Shown here in pieces: positions 37,191-48,574 of a stretch of DNA of 64,000 nt; position 1 is the stretch's first letter, and every line of letters begins with the position of its first letter. The translations under genes and the position numbers were made by a program. The DNA is taken from assembly GCF_040115645.1 (NCBI RefSeq), contig NC_089574.1:806001-870000 (forward strand), given 5' to 3'. The notes under the pieces were generated by a model, which ran no database searches, was not told where the DNA came from, and was given only the letters and a program-made list of their open reading frames with translations. Source of the stretch: Euwallacea fornicatus. Taxonomy: Eukaryota > Arthropoda > Insecta > Coleoptera > Curculionidae.

Positions 37191-40100
37191 ATGCATCCTG
37201 TCAGCCACATGCAGCAACAACCTGGAATGCCACCAGTGCAACCTCCACCAGGGGGTCTTCATCATCCTCGCAAAACAAAGCCTGTGAAAACAATGCAGCT
37301 CCAAAGTGAGAGGTTAACTTTAACTGAAGAAGCTAAACTGGTAAGGATTTGTCAGAATATTCAATATTATTATTATGGGGTATAGGGTAACTTTTTCAAA
37401 AGAAAAATGAAATTTAACAGAGATAAAGTATTCAAAACTGTAATAAATTGGCCAATATGCATCAGCTGACTCTAGGACGCTAACTAAGCTTTTGCCTCAA
37501 TCCTAATAGATTTCACGCAATTCATAAAATTACAAGTAATGAAATTTTGATGTATCTGTAAGAGTCTCCTGATGAAAGTGGATAAATAATTCTACTTTGG
37601 TAATCTGGCTCAAACACATTTAAAACCAAATGAAACTAAAGTTTTTATTGAAATTGTTTCCATCTTTAGGTTTACACTCCTTCAGACGTTAATGGGTCTA
37701 TCAACAACAAGACTCCAGTATCTGTCTTGCAAGAATTGTTAAGTAGACGCGGAATCACTCCTAAATATGAGCTACTTCAGATTGAGGGAGCCATTCATGA
37801 ACCAGTCTTCAGGTACAGAGTGTTCCTGAACTCTGACTTTCTAGCTACTGGTACTGGAAGGTCCAAAAAGGATGCTAAACATGCTGCTGCAAAAAACTTG
37901 CTGGATCTTTTGGTGGGCAAAGTAACGCCTGAACAAGCCAACCAGACAAATGGGACTCCTGGGGCTGCTGATATGTAGGTGTAAAGTTGAGCTTCTATAT
38001 CTTTGTCATCTACTAAATTGTTTTGAGACATTGAAAGTGGTGTTGTTTTGTAAACATCAATTCTAGGTTGTAAACTAAATTTTGTTTTGGGAATCTGCTA
38101 GAACATAATTGAATTTGAGTTTAATTCTAGTTATGCGTATACACAAGCTGTGCGCTCGAAAGAATATATTTCATTATACTGAATATTTGAATACCAAATT
38201 ATGGAACAAATTTTATAATTTACTATTAATTTATCTCATTTTGATAGAACTGCCCAAGTGGTGTCTCCATATGATGACAAAGTCATGGGAAATCCAATTG
38301 GTTGGCTTCAGGAGATGTGTATGTCTCGTCGCTGGCCACCACCGTTGTACGAAATGGAACATGAAGAAGGTTTACCCCACGAACGTCAGTTTACCATTGC
38401 TTGTCAGGTATATCAATTTAGCTTATATTATACCTTCGCTGTCTATTTTCAAGCAATTTTTTTTTAATACTTCGATAAAAGATTCTTGTTCGCGTAGCTA
38501 TGTTCTTCCGATAAATGTAACAACAGTTTCAGCTTTAAAAATTACACTGTGTCAAACATTAATTGCTTATAAGTAATTTGTTTGATATAATGTAACTCCT
38601 CTAGCTTTTATGTGTACATTTTGGTATTTTTTAACTGTTTTAAGGATTATTTTTTATGCTCTTCAGGTCTTAAAATTACGTGAAATTGGTACCGGAAAAT
38701 CAAAGAAGCTCGCAAAGCGTGTCGCTGCCAACAAGATGTGGCAGACTTTGCAAGACTTACCTTTGGACGGGAACAATTTTCCAGGATTTGATCCGGATGA
38801 GGAGGTATGTTGTTTCTTGACATTGTTAACTTGATTTAACAATGATTTTTTTTTGAGTAAAAAGAAAACGCAGTTTGCTTCCATTTAAACGAGTCTCTCT
38901 CCAATGGTATTCGAGATTTTCATGTTTACAGTTGAATGTGGTGCATACTATAGGTCGTGAACGAATGACTATAGACTCACACATAATAAAATTCCCAATG
39001 AACCGCTGCGTATAATGATGTTTGATGGCTATTGGAAAAAAAATTGAGCAAATGTAGACAATCGTTTTGCGGCAGACCAATGTTGTCGAAGCATCAAGGT
39101 AATAACTTTATCACCATGCGAGGAGAAGCCGTAATATATTTTCGACTTACAGTTACTTACTTTATAAATACCAGACAAATATTTTTGTTATTTGAAACCA
39201 GATACGTTGGTTTTTATCTTCGGATATTAACAGATTTCGCACTGATCAGTTTGGCGTTCAGGGTCGTCGATAAAAAAGACTCTGGAAGTATAGAGAGTAG
39301 TCCAAATTCCCAGCAAGCTGATTTTGCGCTTTCGAGTTATATGTCTTAAGTAGCATTATGCGGTTGATTTGGCCGGCAGTTTAGGTATCTTATGTGCTCG
39401 GGTATTTTGCTGTTTTTCTGTTATCCTGTGTACATAAAACAATGCAGAGTTGAAATGATTTTTTTAATTAATTTTCGGTTATCTTTTCTTTTAATTTTTT
39501 CGCCTATAAAAGCGCGATTTGTATATTTTTCGCTTAATTTAATAAGTTCTGAGAAAAGCGCAAAGTATCTTAGCACATATTCATTTCAATTTCATGTATT
39601 GTTTTAGATAACGGGAAAAGCGGGTAACCTTCCGCAGCGTTACGCTGGGTTGAAAGACAGCAAAATTCCTATTCTAAACAACCAGCAGTCACAGAAGGTG
39701 TCCCAATTCCATAAAGCCCTCAAGCAGTCGGCGGGCAAGAAACTTAATGACTTGCAGGTAAAGATGCAGATATTTTGCTTTTTAAATCTCTTCACTTTCG
39801 AGTATCTCAATTTATAGTTGCTATATTTTAACAAACTTTTCCAGAGGAATAATTACGAACCGAAAAAATCTGGGGCTTACACTTAAGAAATACCCTGTAT
39901 TTCGGAAATGAAACCATTCCGAACATCCATGTATACGGGCTGTTTTTCATATTTAGACTCAATGAATGCCCCAATAAATTTCCACTATATGTTTAACAAA
40001 CACCTTGTGTTAATATAGCCGCTGAAATATGTGAAACTATTGTCTAAGAGCGAGCCTTCCGTGCAGATAATTCTCATAATCTTAAAAATAATCTACTGAA

Positions 40101-40565
40101 CTAACAACGCAAAGCTATTTTTTTAAATTAAACTGCAATCGGATTACTTTTATTATATTTCTATTATTATTACTTTCTCCATTTCTTAGGTAGTGCTATT
40201 TTATTGATAAAAAGTGTTATTTTTAACAAATGGTCCAAAGGAGAACTATAGAAATATCCAGTGACCTCATCATGCACCACAACAATCAAAGTTATCAGCT
40301 ACATTTCAATTTTCAGACTGTCAATCTTGCTAGCAAAGACTTCAGCTCGATCCAGTACCTGCAGGACATTGCTGTCGAGCAAAATTTCGAAGTTACCTAC
40401 GTAGACATCGAGGAAAAGTCTGTGTTTGGTCGTTGCCAGTGTCTGGTGCAGCTCTCCACTCTTCCGGTGGCCGTCTGTTTTGGCATCGGCAAGTTGCCAA
40501 CAGATGCACAGGCCAATGCCGCCCACAATGCCCTGGAATACCTGAAGATAATGACCAAAAAATGA
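37191..40565 (+). CDS. loqs: Loquacious, dsRNA-binding partner of Dicer (6 coding exons)
   Basis: TRBP/PACT orthologue that assists Dicer-1 in pre-miRNA processing and Dicer-2 in siRNA production. Exons: 37191-37340, 37670-37974, 38248-38407, 38667-38804, 39608-39757, 40317-40565. Phases agree, giving 383 residues. dsRBD1 is about 65-131 (TPVSVLQELLSRRGITPKYE, GRSKKDAKHAAA), dsRBD2 about 167-235 (NPIGWLQEMCMSRRWPPP, GKSKKLAKRVAA). dsRBD3 is about 312-380 (FEVTYVDIEEK, QCLVQLSTLPVAVC, ending YLKIMTKK); it lacks the KKxAK RNA-contact motif, as expected for the protein-binding domain that grips Dicer. The start at MHPVSHMQQQ is the first ATG of the exon opened by the acceptor at 37178; the same frame is open upstream, so an earlier start in another exon is possible. 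Confidence 0.96.
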
Positions 40566-41080
40566 GCTGATTCCGCTTCAAGTTTTCATCCGGACTTGTC
40601 CGAGATCTTAAAAATTGCGCCTGTTCAATCGCAAGGTTCCCCAGCACAACGTTGCTGGGAATTTCACAATTTTTGCTTTCTTCTCTTTATAGATTCATTT
40701 GACGGTTCCGTGCCGACTCTGATTTAGACGAAGCGCTGGCGACAGTGTTTTTTCATGTGTGTTGTTTTCACGGGCCTTAGCCGTTTGTAGTTTGTGCCGT
40801 TTTAGAATGTTCGCTATTATTTAGAGTCTTGATTTATTTGTAGTTTAAATCTTGTTCTGTTGAATTTTCCAGGAATGTTTTTAATTTTTATTGAGATGGT
40901 AGTGGGTTATTTGCAAATAGGGCTCATTTGTATATTTTAAAAGAAAAGCACAAATTGCGAACGGCTTTGGAGACTCAAACGTAACCATATGTAAAGGGAA
41001 TGATAGCGTGTATTTTACAAGCTATACTTTGCATAGAATTAGTGGTTTTTTTCGAAATAAAAGCAAACTTTATTTGTCTC
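40566..41080 (+). other. loqs: loqs 3'UTR
   Basis: About 500 bp of non-coding sequence follow the TGA at 40563-40565, up to an AATAAA polyadenylation signal at 41056-41061 (TTCGAAATAAAAGC). Confidence 0.6.
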
Positions 41081-42659
41081 CGAACCCCCTAATAATATGC
41101 ACTACATAAATATTGAAATAAGGCATAAACTAGTATTTTATGCTCTTTAATATAGTAATATTTAACGGTGTTTATTATGAATATAATTGTAGCTTTGTTC
41201 TAGCCTAATCTGTAAAATGCATAGGCACTAGCGCGTATTCTAATTATATCGTGACGTGTGAGATGTAATGGAGCCCCAAACTACGAGATATACAACTGAC
41301 GTATATGATGCGTAAAGGGAGCATTTATTTAATGCAAAGTATAGAGGTTGTACCCCATAATAATAATAATAATAAATAGTCAGCGTAATTAACATATATG
41401 TCAATAAGCGAGCTAATGGTCTATTGATGCTGTGTAGGCCTTTATCCACTGGCACACCGACCTTCGCTCAGAATTCTACTTGCATTCACATTGTTTGTTT
41501 CTCTAAAAAGTAGGTTCTACATTTTTAGATGAACTCGATGGCCATAGACTAAAAGTGAATTCCTAGTCAAATTAAAGTCGGAAATTTCTTACACACATAT
41601 CACCAAAACTCATTATTAAAGGAGTTATAATACAATATGATGCTCTGTTACATTTAATATCACAGATAACTTTTTTAAGTATTGACTTTTGCACAAGTGT
41701 ACATTAAATATTTTCGGCTTGAAATTGACTAAGACACACTCGTAGGTTGTCTGCGGCCATCGAGCCGTGGGGATTGATGTGTATGCTAATTAAATAAATA
41801 AATATCAAAGTTTGAGTTTTATTTTTGTTTCCAAATTTCTCATCTTCATTCTAAAGGAAACATCACTCTGTATCTTACCAAATTTCACAAAAACTGGTTG
41901 ACGGGATATCCAGAATGATCCGAATTAATTTCCAATTTTTTTTTGCTTAAATATATCTTACTTAAATGATGAGTTGATACGGTTAATTTTTTGTTTTTAA
42001 TTAAAATCATTTAGACATTAAGTTTTCAGATAAATGTGTAAATAAAAACTAATCATTATTTTGCATAACCAACATAATTGGATTATTCACATTGAAATTG
42101 GTGTAAAAAAATTAAACGTATTTGTCGCCCTTATCTTGGTTAACAAAAAGAGTTTTTTTTCTTACATTCAGTCATACGTTTATTAGAACTTTAATAATTA
42201 TGCCAATCTTCACAGATAAAATTTATTTTGTTTGTGTCCCGAAAGAATCCTGAAACAACACAGATGACATCCGCATCGGGGCCTGGTCGTCGCAGTTATC
42301 CTGTTCCATCACCATGTCCCAGCTCAACACTATTGCGTAATATTACGCACGGTTTGATGCTTTATTACACTCAGTTAATTGTGATTGCTGAATTTGTGTT
42401 GTGTGTTATCCTTGAGTTATTTCAAATGTTCTGATATAGGACTAGAAAACCTATTTTATTTACAACCATCATAGTTATAATTTCAATTAGTTCTTTAATC
42501 ATGTTTTTGTCATTCGAAATTTTTAGCGCCCATGAATGGATAAATGTGATGAACCTGATCGAACATTAGTTGTCTGCTCAAAACACTGAAGAATTTGAGC
42601 TCCAAAAAAAGAACCATAAAAACCTACGCATGGTATAGTAGAAGTGAAGGTAGGTAATA
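41081..42659. other. Intergenic, no gene recognised
   Basis: AT-rich, with an (ATA)n run near 41,357. A 68-codon plus-strand frame at 42228-42434 has no recognisable similarity. Confidence 0.4.
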
Positions 42660-42799
42660 TATACGGCGTGACATAGAAAAGAGAACACCCCGTAAAAATG
42701 GTTTTATTTAAATAATTTTTGGTATGTACGTTTCTTACACTAAAACAACTACTTCATTAAAAAATGAAACCAATTTAATTGTTAAAAACTAAAAAAAAA

Positions 42800-43784
42800 T
42801 CATTTTTCGGTCTTCCGCGGTGTCTTATACATTGCTGTACGCGTCTAGGCATGGATCTAATGGGGTGATTGATGTCCTCTAGAGGATTTCATTCCAGGCT
42901 GACATAGCACCGCTAGAGTTTGTGGGGGATGGGGTAAATTATGCAACCTTCTATCTACAATATTCTATATATTTTCAATCTGTGAGAGGTCTGGAGATCG
43001 ACGTAGCCAAGGTAGCGAATTGATTGCATTCTTTTGAAAGAAGTCCATAGTCACTCTGGACACATGTGGTCGTGCATTGCCTTGCTAGAAAACTAGATTA
43101 ACAAGAGTTTCCAGATACGGTGTCAGGACTTCTTAGATGTATCGTTGGGCTGTCATGCTGCCTCTAATGAAACGTAAAGGTGATCTGCTACCATATGCAA
43201 TAGCACCCCAAACCATTATTCCAAATATCTGATAGATATGCATTTGTATTGTAAACTGAGGATCTCGCTTTTCACTCTGTCCTTTCTCTTGCCCAACCAT
43301 TATGCATACCGAGACAAAATCTGAATTCGTCACTAAACACGATATTATCCCATTTCACATTCCAATGTATCGGTTCTCTGCAGTCGATTTTGACGATGAT
43401 TTAAGGTGAGAGGTAACACAAGATGGGGACGGTAGAAAACCAGTCCGAAACTTATTATCCGGCGATAAGTGGTTCGAATGCCAATGGACCTTCCATACTC
43501 AGCAAACCGTTGGTCCGCAAGTGCTCTCGACGAGACGAACCTATCTTTTAGGACCATAATCCGAACGCGACGACCTTGGCGTTCTGTAGTTCTTCGGGAG
43601 CGTCCAGTGCTTCTCCTTCTGCCCGTTTGCTCTTCTTTTGGAACCATGCCTGACAACGTTTCACTATAGTTTTTACACTACAGTTCAATCTAATGAGGAT
43701 TTCCCTAAATAACAGACCAGTCTCTGGCAAATCCACTATTCGACCTCTCTCAAAGGCGTTCAATCGATGAAAATTTCGCTTCAT
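42800..43784 (-). pseudogene. Decayed Tc1-like (DD34E) transposase
   Basis: The minus-strand reading starts KRNFHRLNAFERGRIVDL with a helix-turn-helix segment (ILIRLNCSVKTIVKRCQAWF). It continues through the linker (KDRFVSSRALADQRFAEYG), the first catalytic Asp (VFSDEFRFCL), IMVWGAIAYGSRSPL, the second-Asp block (QGNARPHVSRV, where the Asp is Gly and an in-frame TAG precedes it), and the third block (PDLSQIENIWNIVDRRL) with the Glu kept. Several frameshifts separate these parts, so it is inactive. Confidence 0.88.
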
Positions 43785-43849
43785 TGTGCGTCTATTTGAT
43801 TAATTTGAAAGCACTTTCTAGCCCACTATATGCCAAATAAATGATGTTG

Positions 43850-44610
43850 TTGAGCAATATGCAGGGGTTCCTTCTTTGGAGGTTGGAGATACCACCCGCG
43901 AATTATTATACGAGAGCGCTTACACGCGAGCACTACTCGTAGTACTTGTCGGTTCAAGGTACCGACGTTGCACTTCTAGTTACGAGAGTCCAGGACGGAC
44001 TAGATACCTGCTCAGCAAGGTAAACACGTGGGATCTCCCGAAAGTCTTGGAATTAGGACAACCCGTCAAATTACTGCACTATTTATTAACTTATTCGTAA
44101 ATAGTTATTACTAAACTTAATTGAAGTAAACACGAGATTGATTGATTGCGAGGCCGAGTATTAGTACGAGTTGTGATTTGGTGGGGTATCCGAGGTGTTG
44201 AACCGTCAACGACACTGGTCAGAGTAGTGACTATGATAACGAGAAGAAGTGAATGATAAATTCCATCCTCTCCCAGCCCTTAAGTACTGGGAGATGATGG
44301 CCAACCGACATAGGCGTACTATTACGCGGGATGACTTTCCCTTGAAGAAGGCCCATTATGCCCAGAACGACGACCAATGAGCAGATCATCCCGTGACCGG
44401 AATATTGCCGTCGTTTCGAACGAAACGTGACGGTACCCCCAATTTCGCCCACCGCCAAAGGTAACGATGGAGAATTCCGACACCCAAGAACCACGTCCGA
44501 TGCACATTTATAACTTGCTTACCTCGCAATATAGTTTCTTTGGAAGAACACAAAGCCGAGGAATTTTGACTAATAAACCATTTGTTTAAGTATGACGGGT
44601 CGTGACATCT
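43850..44610. mobile_element. Possible solo LTR nested in the Tc1-type element
   Basis: The segment separating the transposase start from its TIR has higher GC and no Tc1 similarity. It begins near TGTTGAGCAATATGCAGGGG and ends near GACGGGTCGTGACA, i.e. TG...CA ends, with a TAATAAACC polyadenylation-like string about 45 bases before the end. This is the organisation of a solo LTR of a retrotransposon. No clean target-site duplication was seen, so the exact borders and the call are tentative. Confidence 0.4.
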
Positions 44611-44909
44611 GGGAAGCAAGCAAATACAAGATGTGCAGGGGCGTAGCTTTGGGGTTTACATCAACTACCAATGTATCAAGTTTTGGCCCCTCAAGTCTTA
44701 ACAGATATTTTGTAGTCATATTGTTGATATTTTATTGCAATTTTTATAGTAAAAAAACACTAAAATTCCTTATAACTCGTAAATACAATGATAAATATGG
44801 TTGAAAATTTAATCATTTTTTGTGTTCTCATATACCGACATGCGCACTAAAAAGTATTTAAATAAAACAATTTTTACGAGGTGCTCTCTTTTCTACGTCG
44901 TGCAGTATA

Positions 44910-46473
44910 ACATATCTATTAATGTCATCCTTACATACTTTATAGCTCTAAATTATCGAATTTTAATAGGTAATTTTTGTTACCGATGATAAAAAATAAT
45001 AAAAAATAAATAATAAAATATTAACAAACGTACGAAAGTATTTTTTCTCGCATTTAATACTGCATTTGAGTGATTTTTTTTTAAGGTGGCGGGGGTGGTA
45101 GACCAAAATAGGACGGTATGCGATAGTAAATAATCAACATTTTCGAAATCGTGGGCAAATTCAATATGAATCCCCCTGTACATTTTAAACGAAAAAACAG
45201 CCGACCTTGAAATGATCATGTCTATCATGTGCATATCAATAATCATTATTTAAAAATTGATTTTTTTGGCGTTTACCTTACCCTTTGTGTTCGATTACTT
45301 TTAGCGCATGTTTGAATGAAAGCAAATTGTTTATTTTCCCACTGCATTTCTAAGAATACAAAAAGAAAGTTTAAACATTGTCCACATGGGAAACAAAAAA
45401 ACAGTTCATAGTGCATTTGGCAGTCGAGGTTTTCCTCCTGACAATGCATAAGATTGAAAAGCGCTTTGCGCACCCGCGCCACGCGCCTCTGTTCGACAGA
45501 GTCTGTATAGTTATAATTAGTCATTTCTCATTTTCGGCTATCGCTCGTGGTACAAGTGGAAAACGCCATACTCAGTTCTCTTAAAAATTCCGATCCGAAC
45601 ATTTGTTCATCACGTTTTCAGCTATCACGAATCGACAATGAACCAAACTACGATCCGCGATGTTTTGTCTATCGCAAACATTTACGCATAAAAATCTAAT
45701 CAAATAGGGATTATTTAATCAACGGCACGTTTATATTCCATTTTTCGATTCCAAGATGTTAAACATATATATAAACGTGGATTTGTTAGTTGCCTTAAGG
45801 TGTTTGAGAAAGGCATGTAGCTGATCCCGACACCGCACTTAAGTTACAAAAGTTGGAGTGGAGTGAGGAAGCTTTCACACGAATTTCAAGGTAAGAGCTT
45901 TTAAGTTCCATTCATAAATTTGAAGCATTAGTGTTATTGAAATTACACAATATTAGGTACGCCAGTAACCTAACATGAACACGCGTTTATGTACAAACTT
46001 ACGCTTACGTAAGAACACCGAATTGTCCTGAACCGGCACTTTGATTGAGATGAAACCGTAATCATATCGAGTTTTAAAACTAGCGCACGGTTTGCTTTGC
46101 CATTGCCACAAAGTAGGTACTATAAAACTATTCGCTTTATTCTCCACAGAGCAACTTGACTTAAGCAGACTAATAACGTGCTCTGCTACGGCTTAGGTAT
46201 GTTATTATCCAAAGCCTGACCTGCCTGACTAAGTTAATAGTGCATATGTCCTCCAATTCGCTCCAACGCAACAGCGTATAGATTTAATTGCTATGTGAAT
46301 GGCAAACTAAAATTCCAAATGTAAATAACGAAAAATTATTGGATGACGATGCTCATTTTCATATTCTGGTTGAGACAAAGTCCCAAAATGCTAACATTTG
46401 CACCAATTCACTTAGTATTCCCTTTTGGGATTCTTGGACTCCCCTTCGAATTTTTAACCCCCTGTGTAATCAC
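44910..46473. other. Intergenic, no gene recognised
   Basis: AT-rich sequence. A GTACAGGGGGATTCATATTG string (minus strand, ends near 45,181) looks like a repeat end. No exon chain is visible. Confidence 0.4.
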
Positions 46474-46885
46474 ATACAGGTATGAGCAGTTTAAGTGGAA
46501 ATAAGTGAGAGAAGGACCGTACAAGGTTTCGGACGATAAAGACCAACGAATTTGGTTAAGAGACTAGCGGCTGACGTGGGCGGAAGTAGCCAGTGTTTTG
46601 CCAGATCTCTCACCGGTCCAGAATATTTACTAATATAAGTGCTACTGATGGATTAATCGCTTTTTCCAATTTATTTATATTGCTGCATTTTTCTCTAATA
46701 TTTCAAAAATTTCGATCGCCTCAAAGGCAGCGAAATTGATGCTAACTTAAACATCCAAGTGGTGACACCCGCGGGTCTGATTTCGCCCACTATGTTGTTG
46801 GTCTTTGTCGAAAGCCTATTCGACCTTGTGTAATCCTTCTCTTACTTGCAGAACCCCAAAGTTTCCATTTGAATCGATGATAATT
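46474..46885. mobile_element. MITE family 'ATACAGGTATCAC', copy B
   Basis: Starts ATACAGGTATGAGCAGTTTA and carries the family's AGAGAAGGACCGTACAAGG block, GACTAGCGGCTGACGTGGGC, TATTGCTGCATTT and GCGAAATTGATGCTAA blocks in the same order as copies A and C. It ends with the inverse of the left block (GTAATCCTTCTCTTACTTGC). Confidence 0.8.
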
Positions 46886-47113
46886 ATGCATATCGAGGTG
46901 GAAAACAGTCAAATTAGAATTCTTTCCTCACAACATGAAATCTTGCTCAGACAACCCGTCTGGTTCTCCAGCGACAAAATATTGCGGGATTTGTTCGGGA
47001 ATAAATTTGTGAAACTGCTAAAAAAATTTTGCCTGGAAAAAAAAGAGCTTGGACCCAGAAAAGTTGTCACTCTGTAACTGTATCAATGAACTGCAAATAC
47101 TGCAAATTTCAGT

Positions 47114-47203
47114 TTACATCTCAAAAACTGTAGGAGACCTAGCTAAAAAAAAATTATTGAGCTTTAACATCCTGTGTATGTTAAAGTTTTGAGATGTAGG
47201 AAC
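47114..47203. repeat. Inverted repeat (hairpin)
   Basis: ACATCTCAAAAACTGTAGG (about 47117) is matched by the inverse of GTTAAAGTTTTGAGATGTAGG (about 47180-47201). The inner arms CTTTAACATC and GTATGTTAAAG also pair. It is about 90 bp long and probably part of a small repeat. Confidence 0.5.
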
Positions 47204-47504
47204 TTGTTTTGCTACCTTTTGATCACTTTATGGTTAAACAAACAGTGATTAGCGCATTGGCCACCCTTTTTCAGACGCCAAGTATTGGCCATGATACTAA
47301 AAAAATCATATTATTGCATAAAAAAATTGCAATAAATATTTTCAAATCTACTTCAACATGTTTCACTTCTTGAGTTCTGTAGAATTTTCGGAGTTTGAAA
47401 AAATTCAAATATCACCAAAAAGAGAAAATTACTTGGCAATTCAATTTGTGGGGATAAACACTTAACATGTAGATATTTTTATCGCCTAAAATATGCAGTG
47501 TCGT

Positions 47505-48450
47505 AGAAGCAATTGCAATAGGCCTCCGATTCACTTGTAGGCTCGGAAAACATTTTCAATTGTACTTTGATCGGCCCTTAAAGCCTTCGGGATCTTTTTC
47601 GCTATAAGAAGTATAAACGAGGTAATTAAATTAGAGTTCTAATAACTTTATGGAAGATAACATAATTTTCACGAAAACCAAGAGATTAACCAATCTTGGA
47701 CTCTTATACCGTGCGTTTTTTAACGCTCAATATAGAGGTTCACGGTAGATTAACGACGCTGATATATGTAGATAGATCTTAATGTTTCGGGGGATCCCCC
47801 GTCCACTAAAAAGTTTTTTTAATGATCACCCAATGTATTAGTTAAAACGAAATAGTTTTCTTAACTTCTTTTATTCAAAGTGTTTGTTGATATAGATAGT
47901 GGAGGAAGTTTACATAATTTATAGAACAATTGAGTTTCACGGAGTAATCAAAGCAATAATGCTGAAAGAGTGAAACCCGTTGGTTACTTAGTGCTGCTAT
48001 TCAAGGTGTCAATGACAGAAAATTGATATTGACAAAAGCTACAAGTGCAAATAATCTTTATGTCATAACGGCTACAGTGGAAAGTAAACATTGAAATTGT
48101 TTATCAAGTTTATTTTGCAATTAAATACTTTTAGTACAAAAAAAGGATTATCAATGAGTAACCGAATATCATCCATTAGCTCCACATATAAATAAACTGT
48201 GGGTATCAAATCAATAAATTTTCTTATATGAAGTGGTGTTAGGATGTGAGTAACTAATGAATAACCTCCGACCAAACAGTGGCTGCTCCCAAAGCAGGAA
48301 CACTTTTTATCCAAAGGTAATTAGACGATTCACAAAAACTTTAATAAATCTAACACCTCATGAAAGTGGCACTACCAAATCCTCACCTTGTCTCAGGACC
48401 CACCGATACTCATTTTTTATAACGAGATTCAACAAGAAAATAGCAATATA
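47505..48450 (+). repeat. Segmental duplicate of the C5-epimerase 5' region, in front of the SLC25 gene
   Basis: The region matches 51986-53290 in the same orientation, starting at GAAG(C/T)AATTGCAATA. From about 47820 to 48450 the match to 52670-53290 is nearly continuous. It includes the 5'UTR-like exon ending ATCCAAAG|GTAATTAG (48316), an intron with its acceptor (CTTGTCTCAG, 48396) and the first codons of epimerase exon 1 (AGATTCAACAAGAAAATAGC). The epimerase ATG reads ACG here and the match stops after about nine codons. It is thus a truncated 5' pseudogene whose splice sites persist. It ends about 125 bp before the SLC25 start codon. Confidence 0.9.
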
Positions 48451-48574
48451 AAAAAATGCTGTGTAGTACCCTAATGTGACAACTACTGCAATCCTGCAGC
48501 AAGACGAAAGAGAATAACCTCTAAATGTCTTTAATCAATAACAAAATTGTATTTCTACTCCTAGATATATAGCA

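Larger units (their letters stand above)
42660..44909 (-). mobile_element. Tc1-type DNA transposon with both TIRs, interrupted
   Basis: The left end reads TATACGGCGTGACATAGAAA; the inverse of the right end reads TATACTGCACGACGTAGAAA. Similarity continues for about 50 bases (GAGAACACCCCGTAAAAAT, then GTTTTATTTAA). TA flanks each end. The minus strand carries a decayed DD34E transposase. The distance from the transposase start (43784) to the right TIR is about 1.1 kb, far more than in a simple Tc1, and is explained by an insertion at about 43,850-44,610. Confidence 0.88.

Noticed and set aside
39032..39349. Possible alternative terminal exon of loqs (VVDKKDSGSIESSP...)
   Set aside because: The available AG acceptors put exon 4 (phase 0) into a frame that stops after GRR; none of the AG sites checked joins exon 4 to the long frame.
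43469..43669. Plus-strand open frame over the Tc1 transposase
   Set aside because: Shadow of the minus-strand transposase reading, which has clear family motifs.
48072..48314. 80-codon minus-strand open frame also present at 52914-53156, suggesting a conserved small protein
   Set aside because: The frames match because the DNA is duplicated. About ten of 80 residues differ, with no sign of selection for synonymous change, and the frame overlaps the Glce leader on the opposite strand.
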